From Streptomyces sp. NBC_01478 (GTDB lineage Bacteria > Actinomycetota > Actinomycetes > Streptomycetales > Streptomycetaceae): a DNA stretch of 64,000 nucleotides. The stretch covers positions 6,553,501-6,617,500 of the forward strand of contig NZ_CP109444.1 in the NCBI RefSeq assembly GCF_036227225.1, given 5' to 3'. Shown here in pieces: positions 42,347 to 51,690 of this stretch; positions within the stretch are counted from its first letter, which is position 1; each line of letters begins with the position of its first letter. A program made the translations under genes and the position numbers. The notes under the pieces were generated by a model. That model saw nothing but the letters and a program-made list of their open reading frames with translations, ran no database searches and had not been told where the DNA came from.

Positions 42347-43753
42347 TCAGTGGTGGAAGCCGGTTGCCGCTCCCTTGTCGGGGGTGAAGGGGTGGGGCTG
42401 GCGGCGTAGTTCGGGGAGGAGGCGGGTCAGGTCGTCCAGGAAGAGTTCTGCGAGGTCTGCCGAGAAGCCGTTGCGGCAGACGATGCGGAGGACTGAGAGG
42501 TCCTCGCGGTTCGCCGGGAAGGTGTACGCCGGGACCAGCCAGCCGTGTTCTCGGAGTCTGCGGGAGACGTCGAACACGTCGTAGGCCTTGACGTGGGGGG
42601 CTGTGGTGAAGGCGAAGACCGGCAACTCGTCGCCCCGGGTGAGGAGTTGGAAGTCGCCTAGGGCCTCGATGCGGTCTGCCAGGCCTCGGGCCACGTTGCG
42701 GGTTGATTGTTGTACGGCGCGGTAGCCCTCTCGGCCGAGTCGGAGGAATGTGTAGTACTGGGCCACTACTTGGGCGCCGGGGCGGGAGAAATTGAGGGCG
42801 AAGGTGGGCATGTCGCCGCCCAAGTAGTTGACGCGGAAGACGAGTTCCTCGGGGAGGGCCTCCTTGTCGCGCCACAGGGCCCAGCCGACGCCCGGGTAGA
42901 CCAGGCCGTATTTGTGTCCCGAGGTGTTGATCGAGGCCACGCGCGGGAGGCGGAAGTCCCAGACCAGGTCCTCGTCCAGGAAGGGGGCGACCATGGCGCC
43001 GGACGCGCCGTCCACGTGGACCGGGATGTCGAGGCCGGTGCGCGCCTGGAGTGCGTCCAGGGCTGCGCACAGGTCGGCGATCGGCTCGTAGGAGCCGTCG
43101 AAGGTGGAGCCGAGGATGCCGACGACCCCGATCGTGTTCTCGTCGCACAACTCGGCCGCTGCTTGTGGGTCGAGGTGGAAGCGGTCGCCCTCCATGGGGA
43201 CCTGGCGGGCCTCGACCTCCCAGAAGTTGCAGAACTTCTCCCAGCAGACCTGGACGTTCACGCCCATCACCAGGTTCGGGCGGGCCGCTGGGTAGCGGTC
43301 CTTGTTGCGTTGCGTCCAGCGGCGCTTGAGGGCCATTCCGGCGAGCATGCAGGCCTCGCTGGAGCCGGTCGTCGAGCAGCCGACGGCCGCGGATGGATCC
43401 GGTGCGTTCCACAGGTCCGCGAGCATGGCCACGCAGCGTTTCTCCAGCTCTGCGGTGCGTGGGTACTCGTCCTTGTCGATCATGTTCTTGTCCCGGCACT
43501 CCGTCATCAGGACGCCGGCTTCCGGCTCCATCCAGGTGGTGACGAACGTCGCCAGGTTCAGGCGGGAGTTGCCGTCCAGCATCAGCTCGTCGTGCACGAG
43601 CTGGGCCGCTGTCATCGGGGGCAACGGCGCGTCCGGGAGCCGGTGTTTGGGCGGGGCCTCCGTCATGCCGCCGACCGGATTGGCCTCCCCGTAGAAGGGG
43701 TTCACGGACATGGGGCGCTCGGCGTGCTGGTCGGGACCTTCGTGCAACGGCAT
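42347..43753 (-). CDS. gadB: Glutamate decarboxylase
   Basis: A 468-residue PLP enzyme of the GAD family. The cofactor lysine is Lys281 in NTSGHKYG, with VHVDGASGAMVAPF and GCSTTGSSEACMLAG as substrate/cofactor loops. It converts glutamate to GABA, consuming a proton. ATG 43753 has GGAGG 7 bp upstream. It lies directly upstream of a ClC-type channel, a typical acid-resistance pairing. Confidence 0.93.
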   Translation of the reverse strand: MPLHEGPDQHAERPMSVNPFYGEANPVGGMTEAPPKHRLPDAPLPPMTAAQLVHDELMLDGNSRLNLATFVTTWMEPEAGVLMTECRDKNMIDKDEYPRTAELEKRCVAMLADLWNAPDPSAAVGCSTTGSSEACMLAGMALKRRWTQRNKDRYPAARPNLVMGVNVQVCWEKFCNFWEVEARQVPMEGDRFHLDPQAAAELCDENTIGVVGILGSTFDGSYEPIADLCAALDALQARTGLDIPVHVDGASGAMVAPFLDEDLVWDFRLPRVASINTSGHKYGLVYPGVGWALWRDKEALPEELVFRVNYLGGDMPTFALNFSRPGAQVVAQYYTFLRLGREGYRAVQQSTRNVARGLADRIEALGDFQLLTRGDELPVFAFTTAPHVKAYDVFDVSRRLREHGWLVPAYTFPANREDLSVLRIVCRNGFSADLAELFLDDLTRLLPELRRQPHPFTPDKGAATGFHH

Positions 43754-43792
43754 GGGCGTGCCTCCGATAAGGATCAAAAGAACCAACGGGTA

Positions 43793-45076
43793 CTAGCGAA
43801 CCGGAGTTCCGTCCGCGCGCAACTGCATCTGCGGTCTCCCGGTCACCAGCAGCCAGGCCGGCAGCGAGCCGACGCAGAGCAGGGCGAGGATGGCGGGGGA
43901 GGCCACCAGGATCGTGGCCGTGAAGAGGCTCACCCAGCCTTGTCGGGTGATCGCCAGGAGCATGCCCAGGACGCCCGCCGCGACCGCGAGCGCCGGGTCC
44001 ACGGCGGGCACGACCGCGTGGGCGAAGAGGCCGAACGCGACGCCGACGAACACCGACGGGAAGATCCGGCCGCCCCGGAAGCCGCAGGACGTGGCGACCA
44101 GCATTGCCGCCAGTTTCACGACGGTCATCGTCGCGAACTGGCCCGCCGACCAGCCCTCGGGATCGGCCGCGAGCGCACCGATCTGGTCCAGCCCCTTGAA
44201 GAGCGTCAGATGGCCGCCCACGGCCGCCAGAAGGCCCAGCACGAGCCCACCGGCCGGAAGCGCCAGCATGGGGTGCCCGAGGCGGGAGAAGGCGCCGTGG
44301 GCGTAGGGGAGCGCGTAGACCGCGGCCATTCCGAGCAGTGCGGCCAGTGGTGCCAGTACCAGGACCGCCAGCAGGTCGCCCCATCCCGGTCGGCCGAACG
44401 CGGGCAGGTGCAGGTCGAAGGTCGGATGGGCCACCAGGGTGGTCGTCATGGCGCCCGCCCCGGCCGCCGCGAGCGGCGCGAACACGTTGTCCCACAGGGC
44501 GCCCCTGGTCTGCCGTTTGGCCAGCGCCTCCGAGATGAGCAGGGCCGCCGCGACCGGCGTCCCGAACAGCGCGCCGATCGTCGCCGACTCGGCCAGCGCC
44601 CCCCACATCCCGCCCGGCATCCGCGGCGCCAGCCTGCGCCCCGCCCACAGCGCGAGACCCACGTTCACCGCGATGATCGGGTTCTCCGGGCCGAGACTCG
44701 GCCCGCCCGCGAGCATCAGCGCGGTCGCCAGCAGGAGACCCGGCAGCACGACGGGCGGCAGCGGTACGGCTTCCAGGCCGGTGGTGGCCGGATCGGGACC
44801 GGCGTGCCCCGGGACCTTCCACACCACCAGCCCGACCACGATGCCGGTCGCCGTCAGCATGACGAACATCCACAGCACCGAGTACCGGCCGATGCCCAGG
44901 GCGTCGGGCAGGTCATTCCAGAGCACGTGCTGAAACTGCTCGGCCACCTCGCTCACCGAGATGAAGAGCAGACTCGCGAGCACGCCCACGACCAGCGCGG
45001 GGACGATCAACGGCAGCAGGGTGCGCGCCGGGGTCGTAGGGGCGGCGGGTGCCTGTTGCGCGCTGTCCTGGGCCAC
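43793..45076 (-). CDS. ClC-type ion channel/antiporter
   Basis: About 427 residues with ten or more membrane segments. Weak but recognisable ClC signatures are GPSLGPENPIIAVN (in place of GREGP), GTPVAAALLISEAL, and GFRGGRIFPSVFVGVAFG. The start is uncertain; GTG 45076 was chosen for a nearby GGTGAG, but upstream in-frame codons exist. The adjacent gadB suggests a role in acid stress, as for ClC exchangers in extreme acid resistance. Confidence 0.8.
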   Translation of the reverse strand: MAQDSAQQAPAAPTTPARTLLPLIVPALVVGVLASLLFISVSEVAEQFQHVLWNDLPDALGIGRYSVLWMFVMLTATGIVVGLVVWKVPGHAGPDPATTGLEAVPLPPVVLPGLLLATALMLAGGPSLGPENPIIAVNVGLALWAGRRLAPRMPGGMWGALAESATIGALFGTPVAAALLISEALAKRQTRGALWDNVFAPLAAAGAGAMTTTLVAHPTFDLHLPAFGRPGWGDLLAVLVLAPLAALLGMAAVYALPYAHGAFSRLGHPMLALPAGGLVLGLLAAVGGHLTLFKGLDQIGALAADPEGWSAGQFATMTVVKLAAMLVATSCGFRGGRIFPSVFVGVAFGLFAHAVVPAVDPALAVAAGVLGMLLAITRQGWVSLFTATILVASPAILALLCVGSLPAWLLVTGRPQMQLRADGTPVR

Positions 45077-45127
45077 GCGCTCACCATAAGCGGGCAAAAC
45101 GGACCGAACATCTCGGGAGTACGGGGC

Positions 45128-45158
45128 TTGCACCTCACGTGACGTGAGGCCTCAGCGT
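45128..45158 (+). promoter_or_regulatory. TipA-like autoregulated promoter with 17-bp palindrome
   Basis: The palindrome cctcacgt-g-acgtgagg (45133-45149) lies between TTGCAC (45128-45133) and CAGCGT (45153-45158), a 19-nt spacer as expected for MerR-type activators. From memory the S. lividans tipA promoter carries almost the same sequence. Confidence 0.75.
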
Positions 45159-45185
45159 GGGGTGCGGACACAGAAGGGAGCGGAA

Positions 45186-45947
45186 GTGAGCTACTCCGTA
45201 GGACAGGTCGCCGGGTTCGCCGGGGTCACCGTGCGCACGCTGCACCACTACGACGACATCGGCCTGCTCGTCCCCAGCGAGCGCAGCCACGCGGGTCACC
45301 GGCGCTACGCCGACGCCGACCTCGACCGGCTGCAGCAGATCCTGTTCTACCGGGAACTCGGCTTCCCGCTCGACGAGGTCGCGGCCCTGCTCGACGACCC
45401 GGCGACGGACCCGCGCGCGCATCTGCGCCGGCAGCACGAGTTGCTGACCGCCCGGATCGAGAAGCTCCAGAAGATGGCCGAGGCCGTGGAACACGCCATG
45501 GAGGCACGCACGATGGGCATCAACCTCACCCCCGAGGAACGCTTCGAGGTCTTCGGTGACAAGGACCCCGAGCAGTACGCCGAAGAGGCCGAACAGCGCT
45601 GGGGCGGCACCGAGTCCTACGCCGAGTCGCAGCGCAGGGCCGCCCGCTACACCAAGGCCGACTGGAAGCGCCTCCAGGCGGAGGTCGACGCCTGGAGCGA
45701 GCGCTACGCCACCCTGGTGACCGCCGGCGAACCACCCACCGCCGACGCGCCGATGGACCTCGCCGAGGAACACCGCCTGCACATCGACCGCTGGTTCTAC
45801 GAGTGCTCCTACGAGATGCACGTCTGCCTCGCCGAGATGTACGTCTCCGACGAGCGCTTCAAGGCGTTCTACGACTCCATGGCCCCCGGCCTGGCCGAGC
45901 ACCTCCGGGACGCGATCCTGGCGAACGCGTCCCGGCACACCTCGTAG
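45186..45947 (+). CDS. tipA: MerR-family regulator with TipAS thiostrepton-recognition domain
   Basis: A 253-residue TipAL-like protein: MerR winged helix (YSVGQVAGFAGVTVRTLHHYDDIGLL), coiled coil (about 85-115), then TipAS domain (YAEEAEQRWGGTESYAESQRR, YECSYEMHVCLAEMYVSDERF, with the conserved cysteine in YECSY or HVCLA). TipAL binds thiopeptide antibiotics covalently and activates its own promoter. GTG 45186 follows GGGAGCGGA. The translation start of the ligand-binding short form (TipAS) may be internal. Confidence 0.9.
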   Translation: MSYSVGQVAGFAGVTVRTLHHYDDIGLLVPSERSHAGHRRYADADLDRLQQILFYRELGFPLDEVAALLDDPATDPRAHLRRQHELLTARIEKLQKMAEAVEHAMEARTMGINLTPEERFEVFGDKDPEQYAEEAEQRWGGTESYAESQRRAARYTKADWKRLQAEVDAWSERYATLVTAGEPPTADAPMDLAEEHRLHIDRWFYECSYEMHVCLAEMYVSDERFKAFYDSMAPGLAEHLRDAILANASRHTS

Positions 45948-45962
45948 GCGGCTGGTCCGGGG

Positions 45963-46328
45963 TCACTCCCGGGCCAGGACCACCGCCGTCCCGTAGGCGC
46001 ACACCTCGGTGCCGACGTCCGCCGCCTCGGTGACGTCGAAGCGGAAGGCCAGGACGCCGTTGGCCCCACGCGCGTGTGCCTGCTCGATGAGCCGCTCCAT
46101 GGCCTGGTTGCGGGTCTGCACGAGGGTCTTGGTGAGCCCCTTCAGCTCACCGCCGACCATCGACTTCAGACCGGCGCCGATCTGGCTGCCCAGATGCCGT
46201 GAGCGCACGGTCAGCCCGAACACCTCGCCGATCACCCGCTCGACCCGGTAGCCGGGAACGTCGTTCGTCGTCACGACCAGCACATCGGCCTGCGGCCCCT
46301 GGCCGCCGCCGTACTCTTCGATACCCAT
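45963..46328 (-). CDS. YbjQ/UPF0145 heavy-metal-binding domain protein
   Basis: A 121-residue protein of the YbjQ family (VVTTNDVPGYRVERVIGEVFGLTVRS, LVQTRNQAMERLIEQAHARGANGVLAFRFDV). Members form pentameric rings; the function is not established. It is convergent with tipA and divergent from the DedA gene. Confidence 0.9.
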   Translation of the reverse strand: MGIEEYGGGQGPQADVLVVTTNDVPGYRVERVIGEVFGLTVRSRHLGSQIGAGLKSMVGGELKGLTKTLVQTRNQAMERLIEQAHARGANGVLAFRFDVTEAADVGTEVCAYGTAVVLARE

Positions 46329-46469
46329 GGCTCACAGCTTTGTCCTATGGGATGCACAGTGCATCCTGGAGACACCGGTGGAACCTGGGACGGACACATC
46401 GCGTTGATAGCTTTGTGCGGCTGTACCTGGACGCTGGCACCTCCCTCCACCCCTCAGGAGCCCGGAACC

Positions 46470-47393
46470 GTGATGACGCTCGCCCTCGGCCCGAGCTGGC
46501 TCGATCCGAACACCATGCTCGACCGGTTCGGTATCTGGGGCCTCCTGCTCGTGGTCTTCGCGGAGTCCGGCCTGCTCATCGGGTTCTTCCTGCCGGGTGA
46601 CTCCCTGCTGTTCACCTGCGGCCTGCTGATCACCGCGGGCACCCTCGACTTCCCGCTGTGGGCGGCCGTCGCGCTGATCTGCGTCGCCGCGATCCTCGGC
46701 GACCAGGCGGGCTACGTCTTCGGCAAGAAGGTCGGCCCCTCGCTCTTCAACCGCCCGGACTCACGCCTCTTCAAGCAGGAGAACGTGGTCAAGGCGCACG
46801 AGTTCTTCGAGAAGTACGGCCCCAAGTCCCTTGTCCTGGCCCGCTTCGTGCCCATCGTGCGCACGTTCACGCCGATCATCGCCGGCGTCAGCGGCATGAA
46901 GTACCGCTCCTTCATCACGTTCAACGTCATCGGCGGCGTCCTGTGGGGCGCGGGCGTGACCCTGCTCGGCTCCTGGCTCGGCAACATCGACTTCGTCCAC
47001 AAGAACATCGAAGCGATCCTCATCCTGATCGTCCTCATCTCCGTGGTCCCGATCATCATCGAGTTCCTGCGAGCCCGCTCCAAGGCCAAGAAGAACCCCC
47101 AGGAGCAGCGCCAGGAGCAGCCCGGCGACCCGGCCGCGACCCAGCCCTTCCCGGTGATCATGGACGACTCGACGACCCAGCTCCGCCGCATCGACGAGCC
47201 CCAGCAGCAGCCCCAGCAACAGCAGAACAACGGCTACGACCAGAACAACGGCTACGACGAGTACTACGCGCAGCCCCAGCAGCAGCCGTACGCCCAGCAG
47301 TACCCCCAGCAGACGTACCAGCCGCAGCAGCAACAGCCGTACGGCAACCAGCAGTACCCGCCGTACGACAACCAGGGCTACCCACAGGCCTAG
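46470..47393 (+). CDS. DedA-family membrane protein with Q/N/Y-rich tail
   Basis: About 307 residues. Residues 1-210 are a DedA/SNARE-associated domain (GLLIGFFLPGDSLLFTCGLL, GDQAGYVFGKKVGPSLF, RFVPIVRTFTPIIAGVSGM). Established knowledge links DedA proteins to lipid-carrier recycling and membrane homeostasis. The last 85 residues are a cytoplasmic tail of repeats with Q, N, Y, P and D (QQQPQQQQNNGYDQNNGYDE). GTG 46470 or ATG 46473 follow AGGAG. Confidence 0.88.
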   Translation: MMTLALGPSWLDPNTMLDRFGIWGLLLVVFAESGLLIGFFLPGDSLLFTCGLLITAGTLDFPLWAAVALICVAAILGDQAGYVFGKKVGPSLFNRPDSRLFKQENVVKAHEFFEKYGPKSLVLARFVPIVRTFTPIIAGVSGMKYRSFITFNVIGGVLWGAGVTLLGSWLGNIDFVHKNIEAILILIVLISVVPIIIEFLRARSKAKKNPQEQRQEQPGDPAATQPFPVIMDDSTTQLRRIDEPQQQPQQQQNNGYDQNNGYDEYYAQPQQQPYAQQYPQQTYQPQQQQPYGNQQYPPYDNQGYPQA

Positions 47394-47394
47394 C

Positions 47395-47453
47395 TGCAAC
47401 ACGCCCTGAAGGGGCGCGGGGAACCGCGCGACCAGCCACATGCGACCCGCACT
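47395..47453. repeat. Streptomyces interspersed repeat, copy 2
   Basis: This is cgccctgaaggggcgcgggg followed by aaccgcgcgaccagccac, in opposite orientation to the copy at 57674. It lies between the convergent DedA and ThrE genes and can form a stem of cgcccTGAAgggcg type, so it likely serves as a terminator. Confidence 0.75.
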
Positions 47454-47488
47454 CGCCAATGCTCAACGCATCCCGAGCTATTGGACGC

Positions 47489-49126
47489 TCAGAAACCCCG
47501 AGTCCGCTTGGCAGCCCGCCGCGCCCCGGCCGACGCCCCCGGAACCCGCAAGAACAACCGCGAGATCTCCGACCCCAAATTCACCCCGATCGCGATGGCC
47601 ATGGCCAGCGACGCCGCCGTGGCCAACGACACCAGCCCCTTGTCGACCTCGTTCTGAGCAATCGCCAACAGACCGAAGTACGTGGCCGATCCCGGCAACA
47701 GGGGCCCGATCGCCGCGGTGGTGTACGGCAGCGCCGAGGCGAACCGGTACCGCGACAGCAACTGCCCGAACAGCCCGACCAGCCCCGCCGCGACAGCCGT
47801 GGACGCGGCCGGCGAGATCCCCGCGACGAAGTTCATCGCCCCGTAGACCGACCAGGCGACACCCCCGTTGAGGGACACGAGCAGCACGGTGGATCGTTCC
47901 TGCTGGAGCAGTACGGCGAAGGTCAGCGACAGCAGGACGGACGCGCCGATCTGCCACAGCGGCCGGTCGGAGTTGCCGAGGGCCACGTCCGGATTGAGCT
48001 GGGCGCCGAGCTTCACGCCGAAGTACAGGACGATCAGGACGCCGGCCACGATGCCGACGAAGAAGTACATGACTTCCAGGAGCCGGGCCGACGCGGTGAT
48101 GTAGAAGCCGGTCAGGCCGTCCTGTACGCCCGCCACGAGCGCCCGCCCGGGCAGCAGGGCGAACAGCCCACCGGTGATGACCGCGGAGGCCTTCACGTCG
48201 ACGTTGGCGACCGTGAGCGCGACCCCTATCGCGGCGGGCGGCATCGCGGCGACGGTGAACTGGTAGAACTCCGGCAGCCCGCGCCCCGCGCACAGCCACG
48301 CCAGCCGGTCGCCGAGCATCGCGCCGAGCGCGGCGGCGAAGAACACGACGATGTCACCGCCGACGAGCACGGAGGCGGCGCCCGCGAGCAGCCCGCTGGC
48401 GGAGGTCAGGACCCAGCCGGGGTACGGGTGCCGGTTGCGCCGCATCGCCGCGAGCCGCCGGTAGGCGTCCTCCAAGGAGAGTGCCGTTTCCGGGTCGCTG
48501 AGGTCCTGGACCAGCCGGAACACGGCCGCGAGCCGCGTGTAGTCGGTGCCCCGGCGGCGCACGGTCCGTGACGCGGTCACCGGATCGTCCACCAGGGAGG
48601 GCTGATAGGAGATCGAGAGGAGTGTGAAGGTGACGGTCGGCTCGCAGCGGTCGAGGCCGTAGGAACGGCAGACCGCGAACATCGCCGCCTCGACGTCCTC
48701 GGCGCCCTCCCCGCCCGCGAGCAGCAACTCGCCGATGCGGAGCGTCAGATCGAGCACGCGCGGTACGGCGGGGCCGCTGTCGTCAGGCTTCTGCACCGGC
48801 TCCGGCGCGGGCCGCTCGGTCACCGGCATGCGCAGCATCGTCCGCATCCGGTCCTGCCAGGGCACGTCCTTGGTGAGGCTGACGAGCGGGATCCCGCTCG
48901 GCGGTGTGAAGGCCGGCGGTGCCTCTCTGGCGCTGTAGGTGCTGGGCGTACTGAACGCCGATCCCTCGGACTCCTCGACGGTCGGCGCCGTCACGTCGAG
49001 CCCGCGCGGAACGGCGAACTCCGACGTCGTGGACGACTCCCCGTCAGCGGCCGCGACACCCGAGGGAGCCGTGAACGCACTCCTGACCTCGTCCGACTGC
49101 GGCTTGCGGTCCTCCGCTTCGGTCAC
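47489..49126 (-). CDS. ThrE-type threonine/serine exporter family protein
   Basis: A 545-residue protein. The first 135 residues are disordered, rich in S/T/P/E. Residues 135-300 form the ThrE domain (LDLTLRIGELLLAGGEGAEDVEAAM, RDLEP-like DLSDPETALSLEDAYRRL), followed by two membrane bundles of about five spans each (PYPGWVLTSASGLLAGA, GLVGLFGQLLSRYRF). GTG 49126 was chosen because GGGAG lies just upstream. It probably exports threonine, serine or a related small amino acid. Confidence 0.85.
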   Translation of the reverse strand: MTEAEDRKPQSDEVRSAFTAPSGVAAADGESSTTSEFAVPRGLDVTAPTVEESEGSAFSTPSTYSAREAPPAFTPPSGIPLVSLTKDVPWQDRMRTMLRMPVTERPAPEPVQKPDDSGPAVPRVLDLTLRIGELLLAGGEGAEDVEAAMFAVCRSYGLDRCEPTVTFTLLSISYQPSLVDDPVTASRTVRRRGTDYTRLAAVFRLVQDLSDPETALSLEDAYRRLAAMRRNRHPYPGWVLTSASGLLAGAASVLVGGDIVVFFAAALGAMLGDRLAWLCAGRGLPEFYQFTVAAMPPAAIGVALTVANVDVKASAVITGGLFALLPGRALVAGVQDGLTGFYITASARLLEVMYFFVGIVAGVLIVLYFGVKLGAQLNPDVALGNSDRPLWQIGASVLLSLTFAVLLQQERSTVLLVSLNGGVAWSVYGAMNFVAGISPAASTAVAAGLVGLFGQLLSRYRFASALPYTTAAIGPLLPGSATYFGLLAIAQNEVDKGLVSLATAASLAMAIAIGVNLGSEISRLFLRVPGASAGARRAAKRTRGF

Positions 49127-49283
49127 TCCGTAGCACTCCCTGAACGACACCTCCAGTGATCCTCAGTATGCGCACAGACGATCAGAAGGGGCGGCGCGTA
49201 GCGCCTCGGTGAGGGGTGGTGATCGGGCGACGGGCGGGCGGGCCGCACGCGTGCGCGTGCGGCCCGCCCGCGGACAAGGGGGC

Positions 49284-49775
49284 TCAGTGGCCGCCCTGCT
49301 CCTTCAGTCGCTTGTACGAGCGCTCGATCTCCGCCTCGGCGTCCGTACGGCCCACCCAGTTGGCACCCTCGACCGACTTGCCGGGCTCCAGGTCCTTGTA
49401 GACCTCGAAGAAGTGCTGGATCTCCAGGCGGTCGAACTCCGACACGTGGTGGATGTCACGCAAGTGCTCCACGCGCGGGTCGGACGCCGGGACGCACAGC
49501 AGTTTGTCGTCGCCGCCGGCCTCGTCGGTCATCCGGAACATGCCGATCGCGCGGCACTTGATGAGGCAGCCGGGGAAAGTCGGCTCCTCCAGGATGACCA
49601 GCGCGTCCAGCGGGTCGCCGTCCTCGCCGAGAGTGTTCTCGACGAAGCCGTAGTCGGCCGGGTAACTGGTCGAGGTGAAGAGTCGACGGTCCAAGCGGAT
49701 CCGACCGGTCTCGTGGTCCACCTCGTACTTGTTCCGCGAACCCTTCGGGATCTCGATCGTGACGTCGAACTCCAC
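49284..49775 (-). CDS. ppa: Inorganic pyrophosphatase
   Basis: A 163-residue family I enzyme ([19 protein letters not shown], the metal-binding [11 protein letters not shown] motif, and [11 protein letters not shown]). It hydrolyses pyrophosphate in the cytoplasm. The start GTG 49775 has GGAGG 7 bp upstream; two in-frame codons further upstream are less well supported. The gene is divergent from dacB. Confidence 0.95.
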   Translation of the reverse strand: MEFDVTIEIPKGSRNKYEVDHETGRIRLDRRLFTSTSYPADYGFVENTLGEDGDPLDALVILEEPTFPGCLIKCRAIGMFRMTDEAGGDDKLLCVPASDPRVEHLRDIHHVSEFDRLEIQHFFEVYKDLEPGKSVEGANWVGRTDAEAEIERSYKRLKEQGGH

Positions 49776-49854
49776 CGGTGGCTCCTCCATGATCAGCACA
49801 TAGTTCTGGTGGTTAAGTGTCCCTCACGCAGGTGTGTGATCGCGAAAGGGGCTG

Positions 49855-51519
49855 GTGGTCGTGCCGGAGCTGAGGCCTTGGCGGGCCGCGAGACCGCAAG
49901 TGGCGCGGGTCGCGCGAGCCGTCCGGCCCCGTCTCAAGCGGGCCGCGCAATCCGTGAAACCGCAGGTCACACGGGTCGCCCAAGCCGTGGGGCCACAGGT
50001 CGCGCGGGTCACTGACGCCGTGTCACCGCGCGTCGCCCGGCTCGTCGCATCCGTGTCACCGCAGGTCGCGAAGTTGCCGCGGCCGAACAAGACCTGGCAG
50101 TTCACCGCCGTCGCCGCCACCGCCGGAATGGCACTGGCCGCCGGTGTGGTGACCGCCGCCGGTCCCTGGGACTCCTCCGGTCAGCGTACGGCCGAGCGGG
50201 ACCACGCAGTCGCACAGGAACGTTCAGGTGGCGTAGATCACGGCCGTAATTCCGATACGTCCGCCAAGGCACCCCGCCCCGCCCCCAGCGCCGCATCCGT
50301 CCTGGTCGCCCTCGGCGGCTCCGCCAGCACCGTGAAGTCGGCGCCGACCGGCACGGCCCTCGCGGACGTCCTGAACCCCCTCCTGGGCAACTCGGCGCTC
50401 GGCACCCGCCACACGGCCGCCGTGGTGGACGTGTCGACCGGCAAGCGCCTCTACGGCGTCGGCGCGGACGACGCCCTGACCCCGGCCTCGACGACGAAGA
50501 TCGCCACCGCGGTGGCCGCCCTCTCCGCCCTCGGTGCCGACCACCGCTTCACCACCCGCACCGCCCTGGAGCCCGACACCAAGGAACTCGTCCTGGTCGG
50601 CGGCGGCGACCCCACGCTGACCGCCCACAAGGACGCCGACGGCTGGGCCGGCCTGCGCACCCTCGCCGACAGCACGGCGACGGCCCTGAAGAAGCGCGGC
50701 ACGCGCGCGGTGACGCTGTCGTACGACAAGACCCTGTACTCGGGTTCCGAACTCCACCCGATCGGGGTCAACGAGAACCTCGCCCCGGTCAGCGCTCTGA
50801 TGGCCGACGAGGGCCGTACGGACGACTCGTCGAGCGGGCCGGTGCGGCGCGTGACGGATCCGGCGGCGGACGCGGCGGAGAAGTTCGCGGGCTTCCTTGA
50901 GGAGCGCGGCATCAAGACGACGTCCCCGGGCCCCTCCAAGGCGACCGCCCGCGCGGACACCCTCGCCACGGTCTCCTCGCCGGCGCTGTCCGACATCGTC
51001 GAGCGGATGCTGACCAACAGCGACAACGACATCGCGGAGGCCCTGGCCCGCCAGACCGCCGTGGCGACGGGCAAGCGCGCCGACTTCGAAGGCGGCGCCG
51101 CCGCGATCGCCGCCCAGTTGGCGAAGCTCCGACTCCCGGTCAAGGGCGCCGCGTTCAACGACGGCAGCGGCCTCGACCGCGCCGACCGCCTCACCGCCGA
51201 CCTCCTGACCGCCCTCCTGGTCAAGGCGGGCGACCCGGCCCACCCCGAACTCCGCCCGGTCCTCACGGGTCTCCCCATCGCCGGTTTCACGGGCACCCTG
51301 ACGACCCGCTACACGGACGCGACGGGCGCGGCCGGCGTCGTCCGCGCCAAGACGGGCACCCTGACGGGCGTCAACACGCTGGCCGGCACGGTCGTGGACA
51401 AAGACGGCCAACTCCTGGCCTTCGCGTTCCTGGCCTCCGACACGACGAACGCCCTGGAGGCCCAGGCGGCCTTGGACCACACGGCAACGGCGTTGGCGGC
51501 CTGCGGCTGTAGTTCGTAA
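49855..51519 (+). CDS. dacB: PBP4-type D-alanyl-D-alanine carboxypeptidase/endopeptidase with an N-terminal repeat
   Basis: A 554-residue peptidase S13 enzyme: nucleophile Ser212 in ASTTKIA, SDN motif at Ser389, KTG at Lys499. It trims or cleaves peptidoglycan stem peptides outside the cell. Residues 1-78, before the single membrane segment (QFTAVAATAGMALAAGVV), consist of about six 11-residue repeats of the form (R/K/G/S)P-(Q/R)-V-x-R-V-A-x-A-V, a basic cytoplasmic region. The start may be GTG 49855 or GTG 49861. Confidence 0.9.
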   Translation: MVVPELRPWRAARPQVARVARAVRPRLKRAAQSVKPQVTRVAQAVGPQVARVTDAVSPRVARLVASVSPQVAKLPRPNKTWQFTAVAATAGMALAAGVVTAAGPWDSSGQRTAERDHAVAQERSGGVDHGRNSDTSAKAPRPAPSAASVLVALGGSASTVKSAPTGTALADVLNPLLGNSALGTRHTAAVVDVSTGKRLYGVGADDALTPASTTKIATAVAALSALGADHRFTTRTALEPDTKELVLVGGGDPTLTAHKDADGWAGLRTLADSTATALKKRGTRAVTLSYDKTLYSGSELHPIGVNENLAPVSALMADEGRTDDSSSGPVRRVTDPAADAAEKFAGFLEERGIKTTSPGPSKATARADTLATVSSPALSDIVERMLTNSDNDIAEALARQTAVATGKRADFEGGAAAIAAQLAKLRLPVKGAAFNDGSGLDRADRLTADLLTALLVKAGDPAHPELRPVLTGLPIAGFTGTLTTRYTDATGAAGVVRAKTGTLTGVNTLAGTVVDKDGQLLAFAFLASDTTNALEAQAALDHTATALAACGCSS

Positions 51520-51554
51520 CCGCTGCGGGCAGGCGTTCCGCAAGGCGATGGGGA

Positions 51555-51588
51555 TCCCCCCGCTCGAGCGAAGCCGAGAGTGGGGGGA
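51555..51588. terminator. Stem-loop after dacB
   Basis: The arms tccccccgctc and gagtgggggga pair at 10 of 11 positions around gagcgaagccga. This also resembles a recurrent Streptomyces intergenic element. Confidence 0.7.
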
Positions 51589-51690
51589 GGGCGGGCACAG
51601 CCGACAACACCGGGCGCCCGCGCAACAGACGTCCACCTGACCGACCGTCGCGGCCTGCCCCAAGTGGGAGCGACCACGTACGGTTGACGC

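Noticed and set aside
42707..45142. 811-codon plus-strand open frame
   Set aside because: It is antisense to gadB and the ClC gene, which have clear family motifs and correct codon bias. The frame is a G/C-rich shadow.
46658..48571. 637-codon plus-strand open frame
   Set aside because: It overlaps the DedA gene in another frame and the ThrE gene in antisense, with no start signal.
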